A stretch of DNA of 64,000 nucleotides from the NCBI RefSeq assembly GCF_008831285.2, contig NC_045142.1, positions 21,269,354 to 21,333,353 of the forward strand, read 5' to 3'. Below the pieces are notes generated by a model. That model did no database searches. It worked only from the letters and a program-made list of their open reading frames with translations, and was not told the DNA's origin. This DNA comes from Nymphaea colorata. Taxonomy: Eukaryota > Streptophyta > Magnoliopsida > Nymphaeales > Nymphaeaceae. Position 1 is the first letter of the stretch; every line of letters begins with the position of its first letter. Positions 11,853 to 22,391 of this stretch are shown one piece after another. Position numbers and translations under genes: made by a program.

Positions 11853-13024
11853 TGTGGCGAGGTTATTTTATTATTATTATTATTAATTTATTATATATAT
11901 AACAGAATAAGCATATATATATTATTAGTAAAATTTAGTTATTAATGTATATAACATACTTGAATAATTGTATTGCATAGGAAAATATCATAACAACATA
12001 TATTATATAAGTAATTTAATAATATGACGTTCTAACTGGGCTCGAGTGTGAGTCGGACCTGCACCCATGTCCGGTACGCACCCGATTCTATGCAACTCCG
12101 GTGCGGGTGACTTAGGGGCTAGGTTATCTATAATAGCGTGGGACATGCTTTGTCCTCTTGTGTTTTCGTTTCTTCATTGTTCTTTATAATAGTTTCGATC
12201 ATAGAAAAAAGATAAAACGTCTTCACGTTTTAAACATTGAGGTTTTCTTAAGAAATAATACAATGACTTTGAAAAAATAAGAAAAAAGGGATAAATAGAA
12301 AATTTTTTTAATATGCATAATGTGATATCTAATAAAACAAACATCTAAAAAATAAATAGAAAAGCCACAAAAAAAAATTGAACTGTGGATTCTAAATTGA
12401 CTGATCGTGAAAGTATAACATGCAAGTTCTATTTACCAATAATGTTATTCCCAGTTCCATGAGTTATTTTAGGCGATGACCTCGGCCTTCCTTTTTATAC
12501 CCGTACCAATGTCCAATGACATCGGCTCATGCCCGTCAATACCAACTTGTGTACCTTCCAGTCAAACAGTGCCGAATGGGTCATGCGAACTAGTCTTTTC
12601 TTCAGAAAACTAAACTGTGGAATGAGTGGTTGCTCATTCTGTTCGACCAGTAGTTACCTGTCAAAAAAGCAATCCAAGAAACTGGGCTGGGTCCATCAAT
12701 GGTCCAGCCATCCTTCTTGATGCATATATGGCCATCTAAACCCATTTCCTACTCATTATCACTTGATGTTTCTCAAGTGCCTTGCATGTGGTCATATGCC
12801 CATCTAAACCCATTTCTAGAAAATAAGATGATAACGTATATAATACTCTAATTTAGATGAGTAGGAGGTCATCCCACGATCCAAGTGAAAGCTGAATCTA
12901 CTCTTTCCCATTACTCCCAAGCCCACCGCTGTGTCATGCAAGCAAGTGGAGCCAAATATCCAACAATTAACAGCCAGACGACCAGACCTGAGGGCACTTG
13001 CTGTCTTCCAACTACTGTCTCTCT

Positions 13025-13510
13025 TCCGCTGCTGCTGCCTTCTCTCGCCGGCTGCTGCCTCAGACGCATCCATCGCCTTTCCCCTTCTCTCACTGCTGCT
13101 GCCTCAGACGCATCCGTCGTCCCTCTCGCTCTTGCTGCAGCTCCTGCTCCCGCCTTCACGCCAGGTACCCCTTCATGCCAGGTACCCCTTCGGCCTTCCT
13201 TTCTTCTTCTCCTTTTGTTCTTCTTCTTCCTCGTCCTCCCAACTGATTTTTCCCAAATAAAACCTCCCAGAAATCACTGCTGCTGCCTTCTCTCGCAGCT
13301 GCTGCCTCAGACGATCCGTCGCCTTTCCCCTTCTCTTGCTGCTGCTGCCTCAGATGCATCAGTGTCCCTCTTGCTCTTGCTGCAGCTCCTGCTCCCACCT
13401 TCACGCCAGGTACCCCTTCGGCCTTCCTTTGTTCTTCTCCTTGTCGTTGTTCTTCTTCTTCCTCCTCCCAACTGATTTTGCCCGACTGAAACACGCCAGA
13501 AATCACTGCT
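13025..13510. repeat. Tandem repeat, about 230-bp period, CTG/CTT-rich
   Basis: Two copies plus a short start of a third. 'aaatcactgctgct' recurs at about 13271 and 13500, and 'cgccaggtaccccttc' at about 13158, 13178 and 13404. A 19-bp internal duplication of the KpnI-like 'ggtacccctt' phrase is present only in the first unit. The pyrimidine-rich strand gives spurious low-complexity frames. Confidence 0.8.
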
Positions 13511-14745
13511 GCTTCTTTCTCACGCCGCTGCTGCCTCAGTCACCATCTACGCTCATACTCACTGCTCTTGAGGGACTGTTGATACCTCCTCCTTTCCCCT
13601 TCCACAAGGTTTACAGGTCTTCTCGATCTCCCTCCCTTCTCTCTGCTGCTTTGTGGCATAGCCCCTTTTTCTTCTGTGAGTTTTTTAGAGTTTTTTGCTG
13701 AACTATGTTGCATTGATGATGTGTTTGACAGAATAAAGGGTATGATTATGTGCTTGATTACAATGAGAAATAGGTTTTCCAATTCACATGCAGAGAAGTA
13801 GATGGCAGGTGGCAGAGTTCTCTGGGCTTGGAAGCATAAGCTTTTGGGATCGTAAAACATGGGGCATGTTTGATAATTTCGCATAAAAAAGAATTCTTGT
13901 GTTTTATGTTCTGGTCATTGCATTCTATGCATACCGTATTGAATAATTTCATGTTAAAGGTAACAAGCCTAACTCCTAGCATTCTTTTCCCTAACCATCC
14001 TTGTTTCTTTTCTGCATATCTTATTGAATTATTTCGTGTTAAATGTAGCCAGCCTAACTCCTAGCATTCTCTTCATTGGGGGAAGATGTCCAGAGCAAAT
14101 GGTCTGCACTCACTCGTCATCCATTAGACTGTTAAGCATCCATCATTTCCTCTACACTTTTAAGGGTGGCTTGGCAACATGAACATTTGGCAAAACATTT
14201 GGCACAACACCATAACAGCTTACTTTCAAGGGTTTAAGCATAGACTCTCAACCCAACATGTACCTAAAGTTCATTTCAAATTAAAGAGTTATTGTGTTCT
14301 AAGTTTAACATATACACTATTCGAGTAACTAACATATATTCAAGTATAATAATGTAATTGGTGTGCCACTGCTGTGACATCAAATAGGTAATTTTTCGCT
14401 GGGAAACAACAGAGGGATCCCCTCGTTTTATTGAGATATAAAATAGGTTATTAAATATACAGTGACAGTAATTAATCCATTGTCTATATCACTGATTTCT
14501 AGACACTAACATTGCAACACTTTGCCAGGGAAAGACTCATAGTGGCTGAGGACGGTAGCTAGTCATGTAAGCAGCTCGGGCATCGTTTATAGGGGATTGC
14601 ATGCATATTTTTGTGTTGCTGCACCGTTTTCTGCAATCCAATCAATGTTAAAGTGATAACATTTCAATATTTTTGTTTTGAAGGCTTCCAATGACAAACT
14701 GGTAAGAAGCATAGACATTTTAACATATTCATTTTAACATATTCT

Positions 14746-14848
14746 TTAGTGGTTGTTTGGCAGTTGATACACTTTGTGAGTCTTTCATAAATCTATTCCA
14801 AAGTTTTGAGCTGATTCATAAAGCGTCCCATTCGTCAAACAATTCGTT
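14746..14848. mobile_element. Possible Tourist-like MITE
   Basis: The left end GTGGTTGTTTGGC is partly matched in reverse complement by GAATTGTTTGACG at the right end. Both sides are bordered by TTA, the target duplication of PIF/Harbinger-type MITEs. The inverted repeats are imperfect, so this is tentative. Confidence 0.35.
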
Positions 14849-15045
14849 AGAGGTTGTTTGATTGTCGTCCTATATGATAGAATGGACTGGACGTCCTGTA
14901 TACCAGTGTCCTGTTCTTATGGACTATGGTGTTCTTTGTCCAGAATTTTGATGGTCATAAAACAAAACACCATGCCCCTTTTGTCTGACATTTGTCTTTA
15001 TTATGTTTTTCCTGTTTGTTCTGTCTGTCCTAATGACATTTCTCC

Positions 15046-15046
<1 letters not shown>

Positions 15047-15092
<46 letters not shown>
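15047..15092. repeat. (CT)n(TA)n microsatellite
   Basis: Direct run of CT followed by TA repeats. Confidence 0.95.
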
Positions 15093-15456
15093 ATCAGCTT
15101 CATTTTTAGACTGGTTTTTCAGGGTTATTTTCTCTCCTTAAGATCCCACTAATCTTTAAAGCAGAAGACGTTATGAAGGAAGGAAAAGAAGGTGAGAAAG
15201 TAGAACTGAAAAATGAAAAGACAGTATCTCAAGAAACCTATTGCACTCGTTTCTTTTATATAATTAAAATTCATTGTTATGTATCCTCGTTGTCATTTGT
15301 TTACTACATAGAAAATGTGTTGCACCAGCTGTTATGTATTTAAATTATATATTTATTTAGTATGTAAAACATCAAGAGGGCACAAATAACAAAAAACGTT
15401 CTGTTCAAGGGTCATACGATCTTCACTAAATTATATTCTTGATTGTGAAAAAAAAC

Positions 15457-15993
15457 ATTCCACAAGATCAGATCCCTAGTGAACAAATACAACCACAACA
15501 ACAAAGCAAGCTATTGGCAACGACCAATAACCCTATTTCCATTGCCAATACTCATCCCCTCGCAAAACCAAGACTCGCCCTTGTCCTTTGTAGTGTACCA
15601 AAAAACTTTTGGCTAGGCTAATGGTCGTTGCCAGTAGCCTCAGATCACCTGCCGATGTTTTAGAAGTGCAAGGACAGGGAAGCCTGGGCATCGGGCCCGG
15701 GTACCCGGTACTTGGCTTGATACCGGGCCTGAAAGACCAGCCCAGGTCGGCCTCATTAATTTTTTATATTATTTTTATTTAATAATAATATATATATCAT
15801 TATTAAAAATGTGTTTTGTATTTAAAAATTTTTATTTTATATTTAAAGTATATATATTTTTAATCAGGTCAAGCCCAAAGTCGGGTTTTGGGCATTGAGT
15901 CTGGCCCAAGCTCGGGCTTCGGCGGTTGGGTGCCGGACAGATGTCGAGCCCTATGGGCAGGTCATTCCCAGATTTTATCCAATGATGTGCCCA
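15457..15993. other. Left flank of copia3, copy A; no gene
   Basis: Matches 44931-45484 in B. It has a GC-rich palindrome-like 'gggcccgggtacccggtac' section near 15691, then an AT-rich strip. B holds about 20 extra bases near 45225. The first 60 bases also start copy C at 22392. Confidence 0.75.
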
Positions 15994-16328
15994 TGTTGAG
16001 AAAACTGTTGCAAATGAATATAGGTTAGAACAGCAACCTTCTCCAAAGATCAATTAACATAATTGGTCTCCACTCAACAAGTAAATTGGGCAATGGTCAT
16101 AAACCAACGTACTACTTATTTATGGAAGTGCCTCACGCTCTCCTCCCTTCCTTAATACTCTCTTGATGTATAAGGGCATGACTGATTGTATTGACAAAAT
16201 TATTATCAAAATAAAAAACGTTGGTTTCTCTTGCTCGTGGATGCAGGCTGCAAAGCCAAACCACATAAAACTGGTGCAGCCTCTTTTCTCTCTATCATCC
16301 TTACCTTTCATTAAATCTCAGTCTATCA
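15994..16328 (+). mobile_element. copia3 5' LTR, copy A
   Basis: A 335-bp LTR that starts TGTTGAG and ends TCTATCA, so it has the TG...CA ends of Ty1/copia LTRs, and it is followed at once by a primer binding site. Its last 110 bp recur at the right end of the element (19155-19269). The B counterpart is 45485-45817. Confidence 0.85.
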
Positions 16329-16340
16329 TGGTATCAGAGC
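16329..16340 (+). other. Primer binding site (initiator Met-tRNA), copia3 copy A
   Basis: TGGTATCAGAGC directly after the LTR. This is the standard plant Ty1/copia priming site, complementary to the 3' end of initiator methionine tRNA. Confidence 0.95.
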
Positions 16341-16392
16341 GGCAAAAAGATCTTCTAAGGCAAAATCTTCGAGCTTCAAGCAGTGAGTCATT

Positions 16393-17273
16393 ATGGAACA
16401 AGAAAGGGAAACAAGGAATGACAACGGTGAAGCCACCATCATTCAAACCAGCGATGGATCAATGCACAAGATTGACGTTCATGAACAAGGTAACCCCAAT
16501 CTCAAAATTACTCGTACGTTGCTCGATGATTTCAAGTACTTGGCTTGGTCTAAGGCTGTTACACGATTTCCTAGTGGAAAATCCAAGTTAGATTATATTG
16601 ATGGTAGTACCAAGAAACCACCTATTAACGATCCAAAATACAAGGAATGGAGGTCCACCAATGACACTATAGCATCTTGGCTCAGAAAATCTATGGAGCC
16701 CAAGATCGCAGCCAGTTTCACCTTCTTAGAAACCGCAAAAGAAGTTTGGCAAGGTGCCAAAGATCGTTACGGTGAGCAGTATAATACGGCCCGTATGTAT
16801 CAACTAGCACAAAAGAAGGGCAGCTTGAAAAAGGGGATGTCATCTATTAGTGAGTACCTGATCTTACTCAGGCCAAATGTCAACGTGAACAGGAGAGTAT
16901 CTTTGAAATTCTAGCTGGACTGCCTAATGATTCTGAGTAGCAATGTAGTCAAATACTTATGGCTCACGAGCTGCCTTCTCTAGCTTCTGTTTTTCCTTGC
17001 TTAAGGCTATGGGTATGCTGGCTGATGGTTGTCAAGAGACACATAATGAAGACAAAATGGCCTTTACAACAAGCAATAGTGCCCAACAGTGAGAGGTCTA
17101 TTAAACACAAATGTGAGGACTCTAGAAAAGTTAAATGTACTCATTGCAAGAGGAATGGTCATTCTCGAGACTCTTGCTGGTTCCTTCATGGGAAACTAGA
17201 CAAAAGGCAGAATTCAGCCTATAGAAGCATGGGTCGCAGTCAAGACAAAAGGAAAGCAACTCTAGCCAAGTGA
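16393..17273 (+). pseudogene. copia3 gag, copy A
   Basis: Plant copia gag of the type with YLAWSKAVTRF, DGSTKKPP, NDPKYKEW and EPKIAASFTFL motifs. The start is ATG at 16393, which gives 173 codons. Compared with B, about 55 bp are missing after SISEYL (near 16860), which shifts the frame and ends it at 16914. The C-terminal part (16959-17273) carries an intact nucleocapsid knuckle, CTHCKRNGHSRDSC, which is C-x2-C-x4-H-x4-C. The first Cys is Ser in copy B. Gag would form virus-like particles, but this copy cannot make it whole. Confidence 0.93.
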
Positions 17274-18148
17274 ATCCGGCCATCTCCTCATCGGAAAATC
17301 AAATCATGCTGGATAAACTGGCTGAAATGATAAAAGATCTTCAAGTTCAAAGGACAGCCGACATCTCAATTACATTAGGCGGCAAAGGTACAAGCAAAAC
17401 AGGTACGACCCTTACTATGGTTAATAACATTGAGGGTAAGGATTTGCAATGGGTAGTTGACTCAGGGGCCACATATCACATGGCCAATAAATCTTCTTTC
17501 TTAAGTTCATATGTTCATTCTAGAGATATTTGTCCTCTTGCCATTGCCAACGACGCTCCTATAACTGAGAAAGGATTAGGTAACATAGATTTTTTTAACA
17601 CAAGTTACACTAGCAAGGTGCTTGTTATGCCTAAGCTTACTACCAATCTTCTATCGGTTGCAAAAATGTCTAAGGAGTTAAATTGCAATGTAGTATTTTC
17701 TGCTATTTATGTCATTTTTCAGGATCAGATGACTCAGAAGATGATTGGTGAAGGACAACTTGTCAATGGACTCTATCAAATAAGAACCATGAATCATGCA
17801 CTGAATGTAAATCATGTCAACGATGGAAATATCTGGCATCAAAGAATGGGTCATCCATCTTCTAGAGTTTTAGATTACTTATTTCCTAACCTGTGCTTCA
17901 ATTGTAGAGAGTGTGGAATATGCAAATTTGCTAGAATGACTAGACCTAAATTTACTTTATTTGATTCCATTAGCCAAACACCATTTGATTTGATACACTC
18001 TTATGTTTGGGGCCCTACGCCTATTGATTCTATGGATAGATTTTGTTACTATGTGCTGTTTATTGATGATTTTTCTAAGTCTACATGGGTCTATTTTATG
18101 AAAAATAAGTCTGAAGTATCTCTCACTTTTAAACCTTTTATAAAATGA
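17270..18148 (+). pseudogene. copia3 protease and GAG pre-integrase/integrase start, copy A
   Basis: A 292-codon open frame. The aspartic protease motif WVVDSGATYHM lies near residue 62 (the B copy has DSGATDHM). Then come the NLLSVAKM section and the pre-integrase WHQRMGHPSSRVL with the CRECGICKFA zinc cluster near residue 210. The first part of the integrase core ends at YVLFIDDFSKSTWVYF. The rest of integrase is missing, and the sequence jumps to the linker before reverse transcriptase. Confidence 0.93.
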
Positions 18149-18159
18149 TTGAAACTCAA

Positions 18160-19154
18160 TATGCAATAAAAATAAGTCTGTGGCTGATGCACATGAAGCT
18201 AATAATGAGACTCATGCTGAGAATGAGTGCCCCACAAATGATCATGAACTTGCAACAACTACTGAAGATGTAGAGAACAAGCTAACACTTATCAGAAGAT
18301 CAAAAAGGATTAGGCGAGCTCCTTCACGCCTAGTTGATTATGAAACCTACCCAATCAGCAAGTATGTCTTCGTACAATCAAATTTCTGACTACCCTGCCA
18401 AGTTTACTAGAAATCTTGATAGCATTAGGAGCCCAAGTCCTTTCATTAGGCTTAAGGTGATCTTAATTGGAGGAAGGCTATGAACAAAGAGCTAGAAGCT
18501 CTAAGGCGAAACAAAACTTGGGAAGTTGTCATTCCTCCAAAGAGCACAAGCATAGTGGGGTGCAAATGACATTATAGAGTAAAATACAAAAGCGATCGCA
18601 CCTTGGACAGAACAAGGCTCGTCTAGTGGCTAAGGGGTTCACGCGGACAAAAGGGTTGGATTATGAAGAATTATTTGCACCTATCGCAAAGATGAATACA
18701 TTGAGAATGTTTCACTCTATTGCTTGCAACTTGAATTGATGTCTTCATCATGTAGATGTCAAAAACACCTTTTTACAAGGAAAACTCAATGAAGAAATTT
18801 GTGTCTTTACCTCCCAGTCATCCAGATGAAAGGAAAGGAAGAGTCTGCAAATTAAATAAAGCCATATATGGCTTGAAACAATCTCCTAGACCTTGGTACA
18901 TAAAGTTGGGTCAGGCATTGGAAAAAACAGGGTACCACAAATGTCACACAGACAATAGTTTATTTGTTAAAAAACTTGGAGAGAACATCACTGTTGTTCT
19001 AATTTACGTGGACGACATAGTCGTGGCTGGAAACGATGCATTTGAAAAAAACATTCGACATAAAGGATTTGGGAAAACTCAAATACTTTCTTGGCATTGA
19101 AGTTGCTCAATCTCATATCTTGCTATGTCAAAGAAAGTATGCATTAGATATCTC
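18160..19154 (+). pseudogene. copia3 linker and reverse transcriptase, copy A
   Basis: After an integrase deletion, a basic linker (RSKRIRRAPSRLVDYE, open at 18180-18389) leads to the reverse transcriptase. Visible motifs in shifting frames are WEVV, LVAKGFTRTKGLDYEE, FAPIAKMNTLR, AIYGLKQSPRPWY (18756-19100 is open) and the catalytic YVDDIVVAGND near 19005. The copy keeps YVDD but has several frameshifts. The C-terminal third of reverse transcriptase and all of RNase H are absent, because the sequence jumps at ALDISKT into LTR sequence. Confidence 0.92.
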
Positions 19155-19269
19155 AAAAACATTGGTTTCTCTTGCTCATGGACGTAGGCTGGAAAGCCGA
19201 ACCATGTAAAACTGGTGCAGCCTCTTTTCTCTCTATCATCTTCTTCTTTGATTAAATCTCAGTCTATCA
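19155..19269 (+). mobile_element. copia3 3' LTR, right-hand fragment, copy A
   Basis: Matches the last third of the 5' LTR (16208-16328) and ends with the same AGTCTATCA. The left two thirds of this LTR, the polypurine tract and RNase H were lost in one internal deletion that both A and B share. Confidence 0.85.
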
Positions 19270-20065
19270 ATATAAATCTGAAAATTTACATGGATAAAAA
19301 TGACAGATTCAGATTAGACATCCCTACCAAGTCTGAATTAAGAATTGTATTTATAAAAGAAGGAATCGTTAAAATTTACTTGTTTCCACCATTCTTTCCT
19401 CCTGTTCTACTTCAAACTTCCCAACCATGGAAAAATGATGTATTTGATGTAATCCAAGCAAGGGTTCCTTCAATAATGTTGCCGGGCAGTAAGCTTCTTG
19501 ATTTCCACATTAACTTCTTTCTACAAGATCAAAGAATACATCAGTTTTCGGCATAAAGAAGCTAACCAGCCTCAATAGACAGGACAAGCTTCTACCAGAG
19601 GAAGAAACTAATCTAGTATGCACCTTAGAAAGGACAAGCTTCTGTAAATCGATCATGCCCACCAAGTCTAGATCCTGATTAACCCTCCGCTCCTTCTGAT
19701 GTCCACATCTGCAGTGCCTGATGGACCATAACTAGTTCAGATCTGATGAGATGACTCAGATGTTCTCTAGAAAAGAAATTATCTCTTGATCAACTAAGTC
19801 AATACCTGCTTCATGCCATCAAGGGACAAAATGCAAGTTCCTACTAAAAGTGACTTATACTAATGAAACTACAAGAAAAGGAGGAAATTTGGAAATTCAA
19901 ACTGTTACAGTCTTAAGGTATTAGAAGCAAAGTAGTTTACAAACAAATCATGAGAATATATATTGTTACATTAAAGAGAGGCAGCTCTTTGCAAGTGCAC
20001 CATGTCTCAAACAGCAACTATGTGTTTCAACAATGTACTAAGTAGATTACACCTGTGACATGTAC
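19270..20065. other. Right flank of copia3, copy A; unassigned, three-copy sequence
   Basis: Conserved in C (22470-23256) and B (48849-49652). Short frames on both strands are partly kept between copies: plus 19215-19556, and a minus frame near 19735-19560 that is open in B and C. All copies differ by indels and I recognise no family. It may be an intron or untranslated part of the minus-strand gene whose exons follow. Confidence 0.5.
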
Positions 20066-20170
20066 CTTGTTTCCAATAGCTGTAGGTGTGCCATCAGTCT
20101 TAAGAATAATATTTATAATTTCACCACTACATTCTACTTGTTGAGTGCATTGGCCCCTTGTAACAACATT
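20066..20170 (-). pseudogene. Conserved 105-bp exon-like block, copy A (unidentified gene)
   Basis: On the minus strand an open 35-codon block (NVVTRGQCTQQVECSGEI at its start) sits between a TTTATTTCTAG acceptor-like sequence and a GTACAT donor-like sequence. The length of exactly 105 bp is kept in B (49653-49757) and C (23257-23361), and the amino acids are largely conserved. That pattern fits a real exon of a host gene. I do not recognise the protein. It lies about 400 bp downstream (in minus-strand sense) of the NEK kinase exon, but NEK membership is not shown. Confidence 0.5.
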
Positions 20171-20577
20171 CTAGAAATAAAATCAGCATTAACCCAATAG
20201 AAGATATACCAAGATAAAATTGAGAGAAAGGATTAAGTAGGCCAAGTAAGGTTACTAAAAACAGCAAGAAGGCAATGTGCAGTATAAAGCTATAAGCCCA
20301 ACAGATCTTTGACGCTCCATGAGCAGCAATTAGGGCACAGACATTAGCAAAGAGGAATTCTTACATCCATAGTAGTGCTACATAGTAATAAGACTATGAA
20401 TAATCATCTTAGCCATGTGTTGCAGGAGGAAGGCCTTGAAGTTGTTCAGTACAAGGTGCATATCAAAAAGTACAAGGTCATAAAATTCTAAATAAATAAG
20501 TAGATTCCATTGATTTTCAAATAAATATGTTCATTCATACAAAGTATGTGGAATGGATCAAAGAGAGTGGGTCTTAC
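20171..20577. other. Intron-like or intergenic spacer between exon pieces, copy A
   Basis: AT-rich and shared with B and C. Nothing coding was recognised. It includes a GTAAGAC donor-like site (minus strand) directly beside the kinase exon. Confidence 0.5.
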
Positions 20578-20746
20578 AAAAGCTTTGAATGCTGGACGAT
20601 GTGCAGCCATCTCATATTAGAGAAATCTGCAAAACCATATCCAAAGCCTATATTAAAAAAATTAGTACAATTATCATATAAAGTATTGGCCATCATGGAA
20701 AACACGGGAGAGAGAGAGACCAAATATCAGATTCGAAACCATATTG
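20578..20746 (-). pseudogene. NIMA-related (NEK) kinase fragment, copy A
   Basis: The minus strand encodes YEMAAHRPAFKAF (20578-20616) followed by a GTAAGAC donor. Further upstream in gene sense it encodes QYGFESDIW (20720-20746). Plant NEK kinases carry this pair in kinase subdomains IX to X, in the order PYGFKSDIWSLG, then CCxYEMAAHRPAFKAF. NEKs are Ser/Thr kinases tied to microtubule organisation and cell expansion. Here the two parts are separated by about 100 bp, and copy A has a stop just before Tyr. The catalytic loop, glycine loop and C-terminal tail are not seen, so this is a fragment. The N gap begins 35 bp further on. Confidence 0.75.
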
Positions 20747-20781
20747 AAAGGCTTATTATAGATTGTATGAGAGTGTTATAA

Positions 20782-20881
20782 NNNNNNNNNNNNNNNNNNN
20801 NNNNNNNNNNNNNNNNNNNNNNNNNNNNNNNNNNNNNNNNNNNNNNNNNNNNNNNNNNNNNNNNNNNNNNNNNNNNNNNNN
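20782..20881. other. Assembly gap of 100 N
   Basis: One hundred consecutive N, the conventional size for a scaffold gap of unknown length. It ends copy A abruptly inside the kinase-fragment strip. Confidence 0.99.
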
Positions 20882-20990
20882 ATGGCATGCAGAGTTCTAT
20901 ATTTATTAAATAATCTTATTCCTAGTCCATGAGTTCTTTTGGGCGATTGCCTGGGCCTCCCTTTTTACACCCCTCCATGATATTGGATCA
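20882..20990. repeat. Dispersed repeat, second copy of 12416-12530
   Basis: Shared phrases include 'gttcta' followed by 'ccatgagtt', 'ggcgat' and 'ccttttta'. The match starts right at the gap edge, so its left end is unknown. Confidence 0.7.
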
Positions 20991-22391
20991 TGTAGGTTGG
21001 TGCAGGGTTGGAGTATTTTTATTTTTTTTATAAAGAAGTGTATATTTTGGAATATTTGCTTTTTCATAACCCTTTTTGTCCTTTTAAAAGTCTTTTTTTA
21101 GTTAGACATGTTATTTTGGTTATTAAGCACCAATATGCATAATTTTTCATGCATAAGACCATATAAGACACTAATTTTAGATCCGGCTTTCCTTAATGCC
21201 CAGGCCCATATGAGTAGAGTCAAATGTCCTTCAACTGGCATACATAGTGCTTCCAAGTTCCATCCTTGCACTAGTATAGCACATTGCATTGACCAGTTGT
21301 TTGAGCATGGTCTTTTGAAAGCAGTTTTTAATTGTACAAAATAACAAAATAACCACTCTACTGCAGAAGTAGCTGCCTGAAATGTATGAAGTTATTAACA
21401 TGAGCATAACGAATGTTTGTGCCGCACCAGCCATCATGTAGCTCCACCACGGGGCTTACCATCACACAAGATGATTCAGTTGAATTTGAATGAACCTGCA
21501 ATTGTGGGTGACCTTATACAGAATAGGGTCTGTCACTAGGGAAGATCTCCATATTTTAATTTAATTGGTTCTGTCTTAACGCAAAATACAAGGTCGGCCG
21601 AATGCTGTTGGGCCCATCTATCATTAATTACCAAATAAGCACTTATTAATTTGTCAGTCATTTGACCCAAATAATGCCAATGTTTAATTGATGCCATATT
21701 TTTTTCGTTTAAGATTTAGAAAAAGAATTGTATCAATTAATTATCAGACATTTCATGATTTTGTTGTCTAGCTACCTCTAGCTTTGATAGTCATAGCACC
21801 AACTTCATCCACATTTTCTTCTCCCCAGCCCTGCAAATTAATCATCATGAAAAACATTTTCATAAAATTAGATCAAACCCATAGATACAAATTTCAAAAA
21901 AATGACAAAGTATATTATTTTGCAAACATGTATGACGGTTATTATAATGTACTGCTGAAGTTTAAAAAAACAAAATCATTATCAATAGAATATTGGTAAA
22001 AAAAACATATAAAGACAAAGAAAATAGTGTGTGGGCACCCCGATCATCAGGAAGGGGATGTTCAAGTAATATTGACAAAGTTACTCTTTGATGTAGATTC
22101 ATTACTTATTCTTCCTACTAAAAGGGACGGCAGCCTAACTCCCAGCAGAGTTTGCATCAAAAGTTACAAGGAAAATTGTGGTGGTGTACTTATGTCCGGA
22201 TGGTTCGAGAGATTGATTCGATCCTCCATTGTACTTTAAGTTGTGTTTGATAGTTCGATGTAGCATTAAAGGGTATGCTTTAAAAGATCCTCAGCTTAAA
22301 CAAACTACAGAATTATGTAGCATGGATTTTAAATCCACGAATATTAAAAATGATAGATTTGAGGTTGGACTGGGGGGGGGGGAGTTTCGAC
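20882..22391. other. Unassigned DNA between the gap and copy C
   Basis: The first 110 bases resemble 12416-12530 in copy A. The rest has only short frames (for example 21108-21344 plus and 21231-21437 minus) with no recognised motif. A G11 run is at 22372-22382. Confidence 0.6.

Larger units (their letters stand above)
11853..15456. other. Segment specific to copy A; no supported gene
   Basis: Homology to B breaks at 11853 and resumes at about 15457. B has an unrelated 0.96 kb here. The segment holds an AT-rich tract (11867-12020), a block repeated after the gap (12416-12530 versus 20882-20990), a 230-bp tandem repeat (13025-13510), a 55-bp repeat pair (13929-13985 and 14016-14072), a possible MITE (14746-14848) and a CT/TA microsatellite. 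The Ser/Leu/Pro-rich open frames at 12885-13701 come from the tandem repeat, lie on both strands, and are not considered genes. Confidence 0.7.
1..20781. repeat. Segmental duplication, copy A
   Basis: This whole stretch is matched in the same orientation and order by about 29560-50360. Anchors are copia1 protease (782 versus 32804), copia1 RNase H (3479 versus 35490), the copia2 zinc knuckle (4672 versus 36657), the copia3 LTR (15994 versus 45485) and the kinase exon (20578 versus 50166). By eye most aligned parts are nearly identical, apart from indels. The left edge lies outside the window. The right edge is the N gap, in the middle of homologous sequence, so copy A is cut by the assembly rather than by a natural breakpoint. 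The main differences from B are a 1671-bp deletion, a 38-bp deletion and a swapped segment at 11853-15456. Confidence 0.95.

Noticed and set aside
12885-13701. Overlapping open frames of 80-196 codons on both strands
   Set aside because: They arise from the pyrimidine-rich tandem repeat, overlap on both strands, are low-complexity and are absent from copy B.
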